Shown: piece by piece, positions 8,112-16,547 of the stretch
Layout of the letters: each line of letters begins with the position of its first letter
Position numbering within the stretch: position 1 is the first letter of the stretch
Source: Rhodococcoides kyotonense
GTDB lineage: Bacteria; Actinomycetota; Actinomycetes; Mycobacteriales; Mycobacteriaceae
Direction of reading: 5' to 3'
NCBI RefSeq assembly: GCF_900188125.1
Contig: NZ_FZOW01000013.1
Location: forward strand, 62,001 to 126,000
DNA: 64,000 nucleotides
Notes under the pieces: model-generated
Told to the model about the DNA's origin: nothing
Seen by the model: the letters and a program-made list of their open reading frames with translations, nothing else
The model's database searches: none
Position numbers and translations under genes: made by a program

Positions 8112-8545
8112 CGGTAGCCGATCAGTCCGAACCACACCGCGTACACCGGACGCCTAGCGCCCCCGACGAGCAGCAGCCGCTTGCCCCGCGTGCCTGCGGC
8201 GCGTGTCAGTGCGGCCGGGCTCTCCGACCACGACCAACTGCGGCCGCTCGACGCAAGCGAGGCGGCGATGCCGTCGACGACGTCGTCGGCGCTCGAATAT
8301 CTCGGCATCTCGGACGTAATCGGACCGAACGCGCCGGACAGTGATGTGCACAGCTGCACGAACAGGTCCGTCGGCGGTGGGAGGACGAAGTGCAGGTGCG
8401 TGTTCGAGTGGGTGCGGCACAGCGCGTCGAACACTTCGGTTTCCCAGCCGTCGGACTCACCCGACGACGACAGAAGGACCGCAGCAACGGCGTCGGCCTT
8501 CACCAGGGCAGGGGCAAACGTGGACCCCTTCTCGTGCATTCGCAT
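8102..8545 (-). CDS. Protein of unknown function, 147 residues
   Basis: Starting at the ATG at 8545 (another ATG lies two codons further in) the product has 147 residues. The frame stays open upstream to 8722, but that extension is Arg/Ser-rich and looks untranslated. The sequence alternates short hydrophobic strands (AVAAVLLSSS, HLHFVLPPP, KRLLLVGGA) with helices, suggesting a small alpha/beta fold. It ends in VYAVWFGLIGYRPS. No family is recognised and no catalytic motif is evident. It is convergent with the monooxygenase and divergent from the ABC operon. Confidence 0.6.
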   Translation of the reverse strand: MRMHEKGSTFAPALVKADAVAAVLLSSSGESDGWETEVFDALCRTHSNTHLHFVLPPPTDLFVQLCTSLSGAFGPITSEMPRYSSADDVVDGIAASLASSGRSWSWSESPAALTRAAGTRGKRLLLVGGARRPVYAVWFGLIGYRPS

Positions 8546-8779
8546 GTAGAGAATGGTGAACGATCGGGACGGATTTGTTGAGACATTCGCTCGCCGCGAT
8601 TCTTTGTGCAGCCGCACCCTTTCTGCTCGAGGTGATTTTAATTCCGGCCAGGTGAGATCGCGTGCGGAGAAAGACGCAGGTCGAGGGGCGCGGGAGTGAC
8701 TGCTCGCGGCAAGTCCGCGCACCGGATCATTTCCCCGAAAACAGGTGCAAATCCAGATCTGGCGGTATCGTCGCTGCCT

Positions 8780-8812
8780 GACACACGGGGGTGTCGCCGG
8801 GTTTCTCCGTGT
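8780..8812 (+). promoter_or_regulatory. Leader with two mutually exclusive hairpins upstream of the ABC operon
   Basis: The ~300-nt gap between the divergent gene start (8545) and the GTG at 8844 includes GACAC (8780-8784) that can pair with GTGTC (8791-8795). Alternatively ACACGG (8783-8788) can pair with CCGTGT (8807-8812). The two helices share bases and cannot coexist, a pattern seen in attenuators. The Shine-Dalgarno AAGGAG follows at 8834-8839. No known riboswitch consensus is recognised; the rest of the gap shows nothing else clear. Confidence 0.3.
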
Positions 8813-8843
8813 CCTGAAGAATGCTTGCGCAAGAAGGAGTTTC

Positions 8844-9488
8844 GTGAATCTCTGGAATTACCTTCAGGGGCGAGGTGAGTTTCTCGCGTTTCTGACCTAT
8901 CAGCATGCATCGCTCGCTTTCCAGACGGTGCTCGTGGGCACCCTCGTCGCTGTAGCCATAGCCGTTGCGGTGCACCGCCTCCCTCTCTTCTCGTCGTTGA
9001 CGCTGACCACCAGTCGGGTTGCGCTGACCATCCCGTCTCTCGCGCTGCTGGCGCTGCTCATCGTGCCCTTCGGGCTCGGCGTCGTGCCGTCGTTCATCAT
9101 GCTCGCGTTCTTCGCGGCGATGCCGGTGATCGGCAACGCCATCGTCGGACTTCGAGGTGTTCCCGACACGGTGATCGAGTCCGCGAAAGGGATCGGGCTC
9201 TCACGCGCACGCATCCTGTTCTCGGTATCGCTGCCGATGGCCTGGCCGGTCATCCTCACCGGAATTCGGGTGTCGACGCAGATGGTCATCGGTGTCGCCG
9301 CCATCGTCGCCTACGTCCTCGGGCCCGGTCTCGGGTCGCTGATCTTCAACGGTCTGTCTCGACTCGGTGGAACCAACTCGGTCGAGATGGCATTCACCGG
9401 AACAGTTCTCATCGTCGTCATCGCCCTGGTGTTCGACGCGCTGCTCGTCCTCCTCGGGCGCCTCACCATCTCGAAGGGATTGTCATGA
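8844..9488 (+). CDS. proW: Osmoprotectant (glycine betaine/choline) ABC permease
   Basis: The membrane permease has 214 residues from the GTG at 8844, which has an AAGGAG Shine-Dalgarno 4 nt upstream; longer in-frame starts lack one. It has about five to six transmembrane helices. The ABC-permease cytoplasmic loop includes GLRGVPDTVIESAKGIGLSRARILFSV, split by the EAA-like 'AKGIG' motif that docks on the ATPase. It is the first gene of a four-gene operon (permease, ATPase, permease, binding lipoprotein) with 4-nt overlaps, equivalent in composition to proZ-proW-proV-proX of mycobacteria. The symbol follows that naming; proW and proZ could be exchanged. Confidence 0.85.
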   Translation: MNLWNYLQGRGEFLAFLTYQHASLAFQTVLVGTLVAVAIAVAVHRLPLFSSLTLTTSRVALTIPSLALLALLIVPFGLGVVPSFIMLAFFAAMPVIGNAIVGLRGVPDTVIESAKGIGLSRARILFSVSLPMAWPVILTGIRVSTQMVIGVAAIVAYVLGPGLGSLIFNGLSRLGGTNSVEMAFTGTVLIVVIALVFDALLVLLGRLTISKGLS

Positions 9489-10684
9489 CCGACACCGAAC
9501 GGACCGTCGCCGGTGCATCGATTCGGCTCGACGGCGTCGTCAAGCAGTACCGCGGGCAGACCAAGCCCGCCGTGCAGAAGATCGACCTCGAGATCGAAGC
9601 AGGCAACATCGTCGCGTTCGTCGGCCCGTCCGGATGCGGCAAGACGACGACGCTCAAGATGATCAACCGTCTCATCGAGCCGACCGAGGGGCGACTGTTC
9701 ATCGGCGACCGCGACGTCACCGGCGAGGACCCCGACAAGCTGCGTCAGTCCATCGGCTACGTCATCCAGGCAGGCGGACTGTTCCCGCACTGGTCGGTGT
9801 CCAAGAACATCGGTGCCATCCCTCGTGTGCTCGGGTGGGACAAGGATCGCATCGCCGAACGCACCGAGTACCTGCTCGACCTCGTCGGACTCGACGCGGA
9901 CAGGTTCCGGGATCGCTTGCCGAAGGACATGTCCGGTGGTCAGCAGCAGCGCGTCGGCGTCGCACGTGCTCTTGCTGCAGACCCACCCGTACTGCTCATG
10001 GACGAGCCGTTCAGTGCGGTCGATCCGATCACGCGAGTTCGTCTGCAGGACAGTCTCATCGCGATTCAGCACGAGGTCGCCAAGACCATCGTCATCGTGA
10101 CCCACGACTTCGAGGAAGCCACCAAGCTCGGTGACAAGGTCCTCATCCTGTCCGAGGGCGGCAAGATCGAGCAGTACGCCTCGCCCGAGGAGATCCTGGC
10201 GCGCCCGGCGACTCCGTTCGTCGAGGAGTTCATCGGATCCGGTGCCACCCTCGCGCACCTGACGCTGTCGAGAGTCAAAGACGTCGACCATGATTCGGTC
10301 GTCACCGCGCGTGTCGGCGACAACTCGCAGGAAGTCATCGCACGCGCGAAGGCCGCGGGTGTCACGTGGATCGTCGTCGTCGACGGAGACGGTCGCCCGC
10401 GCTCGTGGCCGTCGCTCGACGAGGTCGCCACGAAGGACACGATCTCCGACTACATCGATCACCGGCTGCCGACCGTCGCCCCGTCGTCGACGTTGAACGA
10501 CGCCCTCGACACCATGCTTGCCGCAAGTCAGGGCGGAGTCCTCGTCACCGACGGACGCGGAGCCGTCACCGGTGCCCTGACCATCGCCACGGTCATGACA
10601 GTCATCCGCGGGCAGCTGTCCGACGCGCGCGAGGGCGACGGCCACGTGTCCTACACCGCGCACGGCGAGAGCAATCCGGCATGA
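9485..10684 (+). CDS. proV: Osmoprotectant ABC transporter ATPase with CBS domains
   Basis: The 399-residue protein is the energising subunit. Walker A is GPSGCGKTT at 47-55, the ABC signature MSGGQQQRVG starts near 149, and Walker B VLLMDEP lies at 169-175. A switch histidine is present in IVTHDFEEA. After the ATPase domain (about 1-240) come two CBS repeats (about 265-385), typical of OpuA/ProV proteins, where they sense ionic strength or c-di-AMP. The start overlaps the previous stop (ATGA) and the stop overlaps the next start, indicating tight translational coupling. Confidence 0.95.
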   Translation: MTDTERTVAGASIRLDGVVKQYRGQTKPAVQKIDLEIEAGNIVAFVGPSGCGKTTTLKMINRLIEPTEGRLFIGDRDVTGEDPDKLRQSIGYVIQAGGLFPHWSVSKNIGAIPRVLGWDKDRIAERTEYLLDLVGLDADRFRDRLPKDMSGGQQQRVGVARALAADPPVLLMDEPFSAVDPITRVRLQDSLIAIQHEVAKTIVIVTHDFEEATKLGDKVLILSEGGKIEQYASPEEILARPATPFVEEFIGSGATLAHLTLSRVKDVDHDSVVTARVGDNSQEVIARAKAAGVTWIVVVDGDGRPRSWPSLDEVATKDTISDYIDHRLPTVAPSSTLNDALDTMLAASQGGVLVTDGRGAVTGALTIATVMTVIRGQLSDAREGDGHVSYTAHGESNPA

Positions 10685-11418
10685 ACCGGCTCCGGCGAAC
10701 GCCGATGGACGTCTGGTTCGAGCCGCTGCTGATCGTGATCATCGGCGTCAGCTATTTCACGTGGTACGCAGGCGCGACCCTGACACCGACCGAGCAGGCA
10801 TCACTCGGCTGGGAGAACCTGCAGAACACGATCTTCGATCACATCAAGCTGACCCTGACGGCCACCGTCATCGTCATCGCGATCGCCATCCCGCTCGGCA
10901 TTCTGCTGACGCGGGACAAGGCGCGACCGTACAAGCCGTTCGTCATCAACTTCGCGAACGTCGGGCAGGCGGCACCCGCAGTCGGTCTGATCGTGCTGTT
11001 GACGATGTGGCTCGGCACCGGATTCCGCACGGCCGTGGTCGGTCTCGTCGTCTATGCGATCCTGCCGATCCTGCAGAACACCATCATCGGCATCGACCAG
11101 GTGGACAAGCGGACCATCGAAGCCGCCCGCGGTATCGGCTTCTCCGGAGTACGGACTCTCGCGCAGGTGGAGCTGCCGCTCGCAGTTCCGGTGATTCTCA
11201 ACGGTGTTCGCACCGCACTGGTCATTCTCGTCGGCACCGCGACACTGAGCACGTTCATCGGCGCGACGAGCCTCGGCACGCTGATCACCACCGGTGTCAC
11301 GTTGTTCCTGCCGAAGCTGCTGATATCCGGCGCCATTCTGGTCGCACTGCTGGCATTGATCATCGACTGGCTCGGACGACTCGTCGAGCTCGTCGCGACC
11401 CCACGAGGAGTGGCATGA
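10681..11418 (+). CDS. proZ: Osmoprotectant ABC permease, second subunit
   Basis: The protein has 245 residues from the ATG at 10681, overlapping the proV stop by 4 nt. It starts with one transmembrane helix (PLLIVIIGVSYFTWYAG), then a soluble linker and five further helices. The EAA-type loop reads DKRTIEAARGIGFSG. Paralogous to the first permease, it would form the heterodimeric channel. It ends in an ATGA overlap with the binding-protein gene. Confidence 0.9.
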   Translation: MNRLRRTPMDVWFEPLLIVIIGVSYFTWYAGATLTPTEQASLGWENLQNTIFDHIKLTLTATVIVIAIAIPLGILLTRDKARPYKPFVINFANVGQAAPAVGLIVLLTMWLGTGFRTAVVGLVVYAILPILQNTIIGIDQVDKRTIEAARGIGFSGVRTLAQVELPLAVPVILNGVRTALVILVGTATLSTFIGATSLGTLITTGVTLFLPKLLISGAILVALLALIIDWLGRLVELVATPRGVA

Positions 11419-12383
11419 GGGGCCGGATAGCACTGGGAGCAGCGCTGGTCGCGACGCTCGCGTCGGGCTGCGGGCTCGTGAGTTCGTCGGGGACGTTCGA
11501 GAGCACGACGCTGAGCGACGGGGAAACGCCGTTGGAGGGTTCCTCACTCGTCGTCACGTCCAAGAGCTTCACCGAGGGCGTGCTGCTCGGCAAGATCACC
11601 GCGACCTACCTCGCGGCTGCAGGAGCGAACGTCACCGACCTGACCGGGGCACCGGGTTCCGCGTCGTCGCGCCAGGCGCAGTTGAACGGTGACGCCGACA
11701 TCCTGTGGGAGTACACGGGAACGGGGTGGGTCAACTACCACGGCGAAACCGAGACGATCGCCGATCCCGACGAGCTGTGGCAGCGCGTGCACGACATCGA
11801 GAAACAGGACTACGACCTCGAGTGGCTGCCGCCTGCCAACTTCAACGACACGTACGCATTCGGAGCCGCGGCCGGAACCGCCGACAGACTGGGGGTGACG
11901 TCGTTGTCCGACGTCGCGAACCTCCCGGTCGCCGACCGGACGTTCTGTGTCGACGACGAGTTCTTCAGCCGCGCAGACGGATTCGTGCCTATGCTCGAGA
12001 CGTACGGAATTCCGCTCAACGCGCCCGACGGGGTGCCGTCGGAGAACGTGACGCGCATGGACGCCGGTGTGGTCTACACCTCCACCGCGCAGAGTGCGCC
12101 GTGCAACTTCGGCATGGTCTACACCACCGACGGTCGCGTGAAGAACCTGAATCTGACGGTGCTCGACGACGACCGAAAGTTCTTCCTTCCGTACAGCGGA
12201 ACGGCCGTCGTTCGCGGCACGATTCTCGAGCAGCATCCCGAGATCGCCGACCTGATGGCCGTCATCTCCGAGCGTCTCACCGACGACCTGATGCAGGACC
12301 TCAACGGCCGCGTCGACATCGACGGTGAGGATCCGGCGGATGTGGCGTACGACTGGCTGAAGACCGAGGGATTGGTGAACTGA
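11415..12383 (+). CDS. proX: Osmoprotectant-binding lipoprotein
   Basis: The 322-residue lipoprotein has an MRGRIALGAALVATLASGCG leader; LASG-C is a lipobox with the lipidated cysteine at 19. The mature part is an OpuAC/ProX-type binding protein (SLVVTSKSFTEGVLLGKI, then ILWEYTGTGW). Aromatic residues in the WEYTGTGWVNY segment and in NFNDTYAFG match the cage that binds quaternary ammonium groups. It delivers glycine betaine, choline or carnitine-like solutes to the ProW/ProZ/ProV complex at the membrane. It is the last gene of the operon; a palindromic repeat follows 3 nt after the stop. Confidence 0.92.
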   Translation: MRGRIALGAALVATLASGCGLVSSSGTFESTTLSDGETPLEGSSLVVTSKSFTEGVLLGKITATYLAAAGANVTDLTGAPGSASSRQAQLNGDADILWEYTGTGWVNYHGETETIADPDELWQRVHDIEKQDYDLEWLPPANFNDTYAFGAAAGTADRLGVTSLSDVANLPVADRTFCVDDEFFSRADGFVPMLETYGIPLNAPDGVPSENVTRMDAGVVYTSTAQSAPCNFGMVYTTDGRVKNLNLTVLDDDRKFFLPYSGTAVVRGTILEQHPEIADLMAVISERLTDDLMQDLNGRVDIDGEDPADVAYDWLKTEGLVN

Positions 12384-12386
12384 GGA

Positions 12387-12440
12387 TCGCTTGAATGCGC
12401 GATCCAAGCTATCTGAGCGTATGGATGAACCATTCAAGCG
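12387..12440 (-). repeat. Dispersed 54-nt palindromic element, copy 1
   Basis: Read on the minus strand the element begins CGCTTGAATGGTTCA and ends CATTCAAGCGA, so its ends are inverted repeats (CGCTTGAATG / CATTCAAGCG). Aligned by eye without gaps it matches the element at 44315-44368 at 44 of 54 positions. It lies immediately after the proX stop codon and joins a GC-rich tandem array at its right end. It could act as a terminator for the operon, but two homologous copies with the same flanking design suggest a REP- or MITE-like dispersed element. Confidence 0.8.
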
Positions 12441-12505
12441 GTGGGGCGGGGGGCTAGCCGCGGTGGGGCGGGGGCCAGCCGCGGTGGGGCGGGCGGGGGC
12501 TAGCC
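12438..12505. repeat. GC-rich tandem array attached to palindromic element copy 1
   Basis: Three units of 22, 21 and 25 nt each begin GCGGTGGGGCGGG and end in CTAGCC or CCAGCC. The first unit shares its GCG with the end of the palindromic element, and the last contains the TAG stop of the minus-strand lipoprotein gene. There are no spacers, so it is not a CRISPR array. Confidence 0.8.
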
Positions 12506-13039
12506 CGCGCTGCCGGACGACGGTAACTCGGGCGTGAGCTGGAGACCCGGAGGCGGACACAGCGTCTGGCCGCACAGCAGGTCGAACGGCTGCGCGCCGA
12601 AGTTCGGAACGGCATCGGGGTTGACGAAGATGACACCGTCCGGCGACGTGCACGACACCGCGCCGCACGTCGTGCCCAGGGGAAAGCCGTTGGAATCGAC
12701 CGGGCTCGGCGCGGGCGTCGTCGGTTCTTCTGGAACGGGCTGCGGCGGCGCCTGAGTCGGCTGCTGTGTGGGGACCTCGACCGGAGGGTCGTCGTATACC
12801 GGCGGAGCCGGGACTTCGGCCGAGGCGATGACACTCGGAGGAATCAACGGAGGGGGCGTCGTCGACGGGGTCGTCGTCGGTGAAGGCGACGCGCTTGCCG
12901 CAGGCGTCGGGCTCGTCGACGCGACGGACGATGGTTCCGGTGCGTCGTCGGCGCGCGCTGTGCACGCGGTGACGGACAGCAAGGCCGCGCCGACCAACAA
13001 TGCCAGAACCGGCCGACGGCGGGCGGTTCGATCGGGCAT
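12500..13039 (-). CDS. Proline/threonine-rich lipoprotein, unknown function
   Basis: The 179-residue protein has a basic N-terminus (MPDRTARRRP), a hydrophobic core and a lipobox LSVTAC (Cys26), so it should be lipid-anchored outside the membrane. Residues ~30-110 are a Pro/Ser/Thr/Ala-rich linker, probably extended. The last ~70 residues contain four cysteines in two CG-x-x-x-C pairs (CGAVSC and CGQTLC), consistent with disulphides in a small C-terminal domain. No family is recognised. Its stop codon lies in the tandem repeat array. Confidence 0.75.
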   Translation of the reverse strand: MPDRTARRRPVLALLVGAALLSVTACTARADDAPEPSSVASTSPTPAASASPSPTTTPSTTPPPLIPPSVIASAEVPAPPVYDDPPVEVPTQQPTQAPPQPVPEEPTTPAPSPVDSNGFPLGTTCGAVSCTSPDGVIFVNPDAVPNFGAQPFDLLCGQTLCPPPGLQLTPELPSSGSAG

Positions 13040-13191
13040 TGGTCCTCCAGGTGCACTTCCGTTCTCTCGAGACCCTAGTTCATTGTGAAACCAAACGTCA
13101 CGAATGGGTCTCGTACCAGCGTGGCGTCGCGCATTTTCGACGAAAGTCGCCCGTGGCCGAAGGGTTCGAGGTTCAATGATCAGTCGTCGGG

Positions 13192-14094
13192 ATGGGGGCC
13201 TGGGTGAGCAGAACCGGAGAACGCAGCGAGTCCACCGCCCTGAGCACGTACCGCAGTCTTCGGATCGGGATGGTCATCCTGGTCGTGATGCTGTTCGTGT
13301 CGGTGTTCATTCAGGCGGGAACCTCGGGCTGGTGTCTCCAATCATCCATCAGCGCTTACTATTTCACCGACGTACACGCGATCTTCATCGCCGTGCTCTG
13401 TGCATCGGGCGCACTGTTGATCGTGTACAAGGGGAATTCGGACACCGAGGACGTTCTGTACGACTTCGCCGGGTTCTGGGCGTTCTTCGTCGCAACCGTT
13501 CCGTCCGGGTGGCCGACCAACCTGGGCGTCGACGGCCGCGTGCGAGGCCTGTGTGGGGGATCCGGGCTTCCGCTCGTCTACGACGCAGGCCAGGCGATCG
13601 GCAACAACGTCTCGGTCGTCTTCGTCGGTGTGTTGCTCGTGCTGCTGGCGTCGATACTGTTCGTGCCGGGGCCGTTCGGAGTGTCGTGGACGGTGCTGGG
13701 CACGCTCGTGCGGGTCGTCGGAGTGCTGATCACGGGCGTTCTCGCGATCGGGTTCGTCTACGCGCCGCACTGGTTCGAGCGTCACGGGCACAGCTGGGCG
13801 GCGATCCCGTTCTTCGGCTTCGTCATTCTCGCGGTCTGGGTCAACGCGTTTCTGGCGACGGTCGATCCGGCCACGTCGACGAGATATGTGACGGCCTATC
13901 GCATCATCGGCGTGAGCATGGTCGCCACGCTGATTCTGGTGCTCGTCCTGTCGATGACAGTTCGCTGGACGTTGTTCGTGCTGTTCGCGGAAGCGGCGCT
14001 GCTGCTCGAATTCGCCTTGTTCTGGGTGGTGCAGACCGCCGAGCTGTGGAAAACCGGATGCCGCGACACGAAGTTCCCTGCGTTCGTGATGTGA
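13192..14094 (+). CDS. Multi-spanning membrane protein (DUF998-like), unknown function
   Basis: The 300-residue protein has about seven to eight hydrophobic segments: near 27-43, 60-81, 92-104, 138-162, 168-190, 202-222, 236-254 and 258-280. The region SSISAYYFTDVHAIFIAVLC followed by a TEDVLYDFAGFWAFF segment is common to a family of actinobacterial integral membrane proteins sometimes placed with DUF998. There is no catalytic signature beyond scattered His/Asp residues near the membrane. The ATG at 13192 gives the full ORF; a GTG at 13204 is an alternative. Confidence 0.75.
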   Translation: MGAWVSRTGERSESTALSTYRSLRIGMVILVVMLFVSVFIQAGTSGWCLQSSISAYYFTDVHAIFIAVLCASGALLIVYKGNSDTEDVLYDFAGFWAFFVATVPSGWPTNLGVDGRVRGLCGGSGLPLVYDAGQAIGNNVSVVFVGVLLVLLASILFVPGPFGVSWTVLGTLVRVVGVLITGVLAIGFVYAPHWFERHGHSWAAIPFFGFVILAVWVNAFLATVDPATSTRYVTAYRIIGVSMVATLILVLVLSMTVRWTLFVLFAEAALLLEFALFWVVQTAELWKTGCRDTKFPAFVM

Positions 14095-14104
14095 GGCGCA
14101 GCTC

Positions 14105-14124
14105 TGTCATTCGGGTGAATGACA
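14105..14124 (+). terminator. Hairpin after the membrane protein gene
   Basis: TGTCATTC (14105-14112) pairs perfectly with GAATGACA (14117-14124) around GGGT, starting 11 nt after the stop at 14094. There is no long T run, so termination would be weak or of actinobacterial type. Confidence 0.4.
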
Positions 14125-14298
14125 CGGTTTCGCGCCGATCTTCATCCGGATGTCGATGGAAACGGCCCGTCGATGGGGCTTGTGTCTCCGGAATCGAGAA
14201 TTCGGAATCGCGATGCTCGAATTCGATGGGCCTTTCGTCTGCGGGAATTGTTTCGTCTATCTCCGACTATCTCGAAGTGCTTTAATTCTTATCTCGGT

Positions 14299-14327
14299 TT
14301 GACAACGATGAATTTCCGGTGTGTCAT
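14299..14327 (+). promoter_or_regulatory. Candidate sigma-A promoter of the first EPS locus
   Basis: TTGACA (14299-14304) and TGTCAT (14322-14327) are separated by 17 nt, within a locally AT-rich stretch of the 375-nt gap before the first glycosyltransferase. The start codon at 14470 would leave a leader of roughly 135 nt. The -35 is perfect; the -10 is poor. Apart from this and the hairpin at 14105 the gap shows nothing else definite. Confidence 0.45.
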
Positions 14328-14469
14328 TCCCTAGGAAGAAAGAAGACGCAAACATGTGCGTCGACGTCTTCGAAATCAGAGGTCGAGTCGTCCGGCCGTG
14401 GAAGTGCACGGGTGGGTGCACCCTGTCCTCTGTGCACGCAGCACAAGCACACTTCGTCGGGGAGTTGCA

Positions 14470-15525
14470 GTGACACATAAAATTTCGGGTACAACTGTGC
14501 CCACCGTGGACGTACTACACATCTCGGAGGCGTACGGAGGCGGAGTTCAGTCCGCTATTTCTCGGTACATCGAGAATTCGCCGTCGCTTGTTCACCAGAT
14601 ATTGGTGCGCACGCGGTCCGAGCACGACATCGCTGAGCCCTGTGGGGCCGAATCGATCAGCTACAACGGGTCGATGGCCGGTTTCGTTCGTGCTGCGCGA
14701 ACACACATCCTTCGAACGAAGCCGAAGGCAATTCATCTGCATTCCAGTTTTGCGGGACTGCTCCGACTGTTCGATTTCGGACCGGACACCAAGGTCATCT
14801 ACACCCCACACGCCTACGCGTTTCTTCGCCGAGACAGCTCGGGCGCCGCACGGTCGGCCTACCGCGCCGTCGAGGTGCTGCTGAGCAAGCGCGCGCAGAC
14901 CATCGCGGCGATCAGCCCGTTCGAGGCTGCTTCCGCAGCCCGCATGGCAGGACCGTCGACCGAGGTCACGTACCTTCCCAACGTCGTACCCGACACCTCG
15001 TTCCCCGGGGCGCTGGTGCACGAGACGAGTGGGCGGCCGGAGGTCGTCATGGCAGGCCGAATCTCGGCGCAGAAGGATCCGCTGTTCTTCGCCGAGGCGG
15101 CCAGGGCGTCGCACAGCGACGTGAAGTGGACATGGGTCGGCGACGGCGACGCCGACATGCGAGAGGTACTGGAGCAGGCAGGCGTCTCCATCACGGGGTG
15201 GGTGCCATCGGAGCTGGTGAAGAAGCACATCGCTGCCGCTGACCTGTACCTGCACTCCGCCGAATGGGAAGGTGCACCGATCACGCTTCTGGAGGCTGCG
15301 GCCGTCGGGACACCGATTCTGGCGCGCGGCATCGCTGCGTTGGAAGGTCTCGGATTCCCTTTGACGCGTAACTGCCCGCGCGCCGCGGCAGCCGCCGTCG
15401 ACAGATTCTTCTCCGACCGTGCGTATCGTGTTCGCGCCCAGGAGCAGACGTCGGAGTCGGTGGCCGTTCACTCACCCGAGGTGCAGTCTCTCGCGCTCGA
15501 CACGTTGTACCGGAGGGCAGGGTGA
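14470..15525 (+). CDS. GT4-family glycosyltransferase (EPS locus 1)
   Basis: The protein has 351 residues from the GTG at 14470, preceded by GGGGAG; upstream in-frame starts lack a Shine-Dalgarno. It has a GT-B layout with an N-terminal acceptor-binding half starting VDVLHISEAYGGGVQSAI. The C-terminal nucleotide-sugar half includes VVMAGRISAQKDP, a WVGDGD strand and HSAEWEGAPITLLEAAAVG (the E-x7-E motif region). It would add a sugar from an NDP-sugar to the lipid-linked repeat unit at the inner membrane face. It is the first gene of an overlapping run continuing to 22.7 kb. Confidence 0.9.
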   Translation: MTHKISGTTVPTVDVLHISEAYGGGVQSAISRYIENSPSLVHQILVRTRSEHDIAEPCGAESISYNGSMAGFVRAARTHILRTKPKAIHLHSSFAGLLRLFDFGPDTKVIYTPHAYAFLRRDSSGAARSAYRAVEVLLSKRAQTIAAISPFEAASAARMAGPSTEVTYLPNVVPDTSFPGALVHETSGRPEVVMAGRISAQKDPLFFAEAARASHSDVKWTWVGDGDADMREVLEQAGVSITGWVPSELVKKHIAAADLYLHSAEWEGAPITLLEAAAVGTPILARGIAALEGLGFPLTRNCPRAAAAAVDRFFSDRAYRVRAQEQTSESVAVHSPEVQSLALDTLYRRAG

Positions 15526-16547
15526 GAGTGCTGATGCCGGGCCGAATCCTGGATCGGCACGTCGGCGGAAACACCACGTATGCGCGGGCATTGGCGCGTG
15601 GATTGCGCGCGAGGGGGTCGACCGTGGACTCGATGAGTTTCCACGACTCGGCGCCGATGACGATGGTGTCGGAGACTCTGCACGGACTCTCGAAGACCGA
15701 CGCGGTATTGCACTACGTCGCCGACACCGGACCGCTGGTTCGCACCAGAACGCCGTCGGTGGTCACGGTGCACGGCATCGCCAGCAGGTGGATCGACGGG
15801 GTCCGCAGCGGTCGCCAGGAGAAGATCTGGCGCACACGCGTCGGGCGTGCTCTTGCGAGTACCGATGCGGCAGTGACTGTGTCCGAATCCAGCGCAGAGG
15901 ACATCGCCGAGGTGTTCGGTATCGAACTCGCCGACATCCACGTCGTGCCGCACGGTATCGACGCCGATGTGTTCGCCGAACCCGTCTCGCTGTCCGACGA
16001 GGTGCGTAGCCGGATTCCCGACGACTATCTGTTGTACGTCGGTAACATCGAACCGCGCAAGAACCTCGTCGCGCTCGTCGAGGCCATGAGCCGCCCGGAC
16101 GTCCGAGCGCTCGGACTGCCACTCGTCGTCGCGGGCAAGCCTGCGTGGAACTTCGAGGAATCGATGGAGGCTATCGAGAAGAGTCCGAACGTGATTCACC
16201 TCGGATTCGTCTCGGACGACGACCGGCGTGCACTCATGCAGCGGGCAGCGCTGTTCGTCTTCCCCAGTCGCTACGAGGGATTCGGATTCCCGGTTCTCGA
16301 GGCCATGGCCGCCGGAGCGCCTGTTCTCACGTCCGATCGAGGTGCATTGCGTGACATCGCAGGTCCGGCACTGGTACTGGGAGACATCGACGCCGACGCC
16401 ATCGCCGACGGGATCATCGGAGCTGCACAGGATTCCGAGTGGCGGGCGGCGGCACCGGCTCGCGGTCGACTGTGGGCGTCGTCGTTCACGTGGGACATGA
16501 GCGTCGATGCGCACATCGCGGTGTACGAGAAAGTGGTGTCCTCGTGA
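15522..16547 (+). CDS. GT4-family glycosyltransferase (EPS locus 1)
   Basis: The 341-residue GT-B glycosyltransferase has a GTG start overlapping the previous stop (GTGA), with GGAGGG as Shine-Dalgarno. Key features are GGNTTYARALARGL near the N-terminus, TVHGIA, LLYVGNIEPRKNL (nucleotide-binding start of the second domain) and FPSRYEGFGFPVLEAMAAG with the donor-binding glutamates. It resembles mannosyl/rhamnosyl transferases of the RfaB group. The exact sugar cannot be read from the sequence. Coupled expression with its neighbours suggests one repeat-unit assembly line. Confidence 0.9.
   Translation: MRVLMPGRILDRHVGGNTTYARALARGLRARGSTVDSMSFHDSAPMTMVSETLHGLSKTDAVLHYVADTGPLVRTRTPSVVTVHGIASRWIDGVRSGRQEKIWRTRVGRALASTDAAVTVSESSAEDIAEVFGIELADIHVVPHGIDADVFAEPVSLSDEVRSRIPDDYLLYVGNIEPRKNLVALVEAMSRPDVRALGLPLVVAGKPAWNFEESMEAIEKSPNVIHLGFVSDDDRRALMQRAALFVFPSRYEGFGFPVLEAMAAGAPVLTSDRGALRDIAGPALVLGDIDADAIADGIIGAAQDSEWRAAAPARGRLWASSFTWDMSVDAHIAVYEKVVSS

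Noticed and set aside
12438..12505. Possible CRISPR-like repeat array
   Set aside because: Units are directly abutting with no unique spacers, and no cas genes are present.
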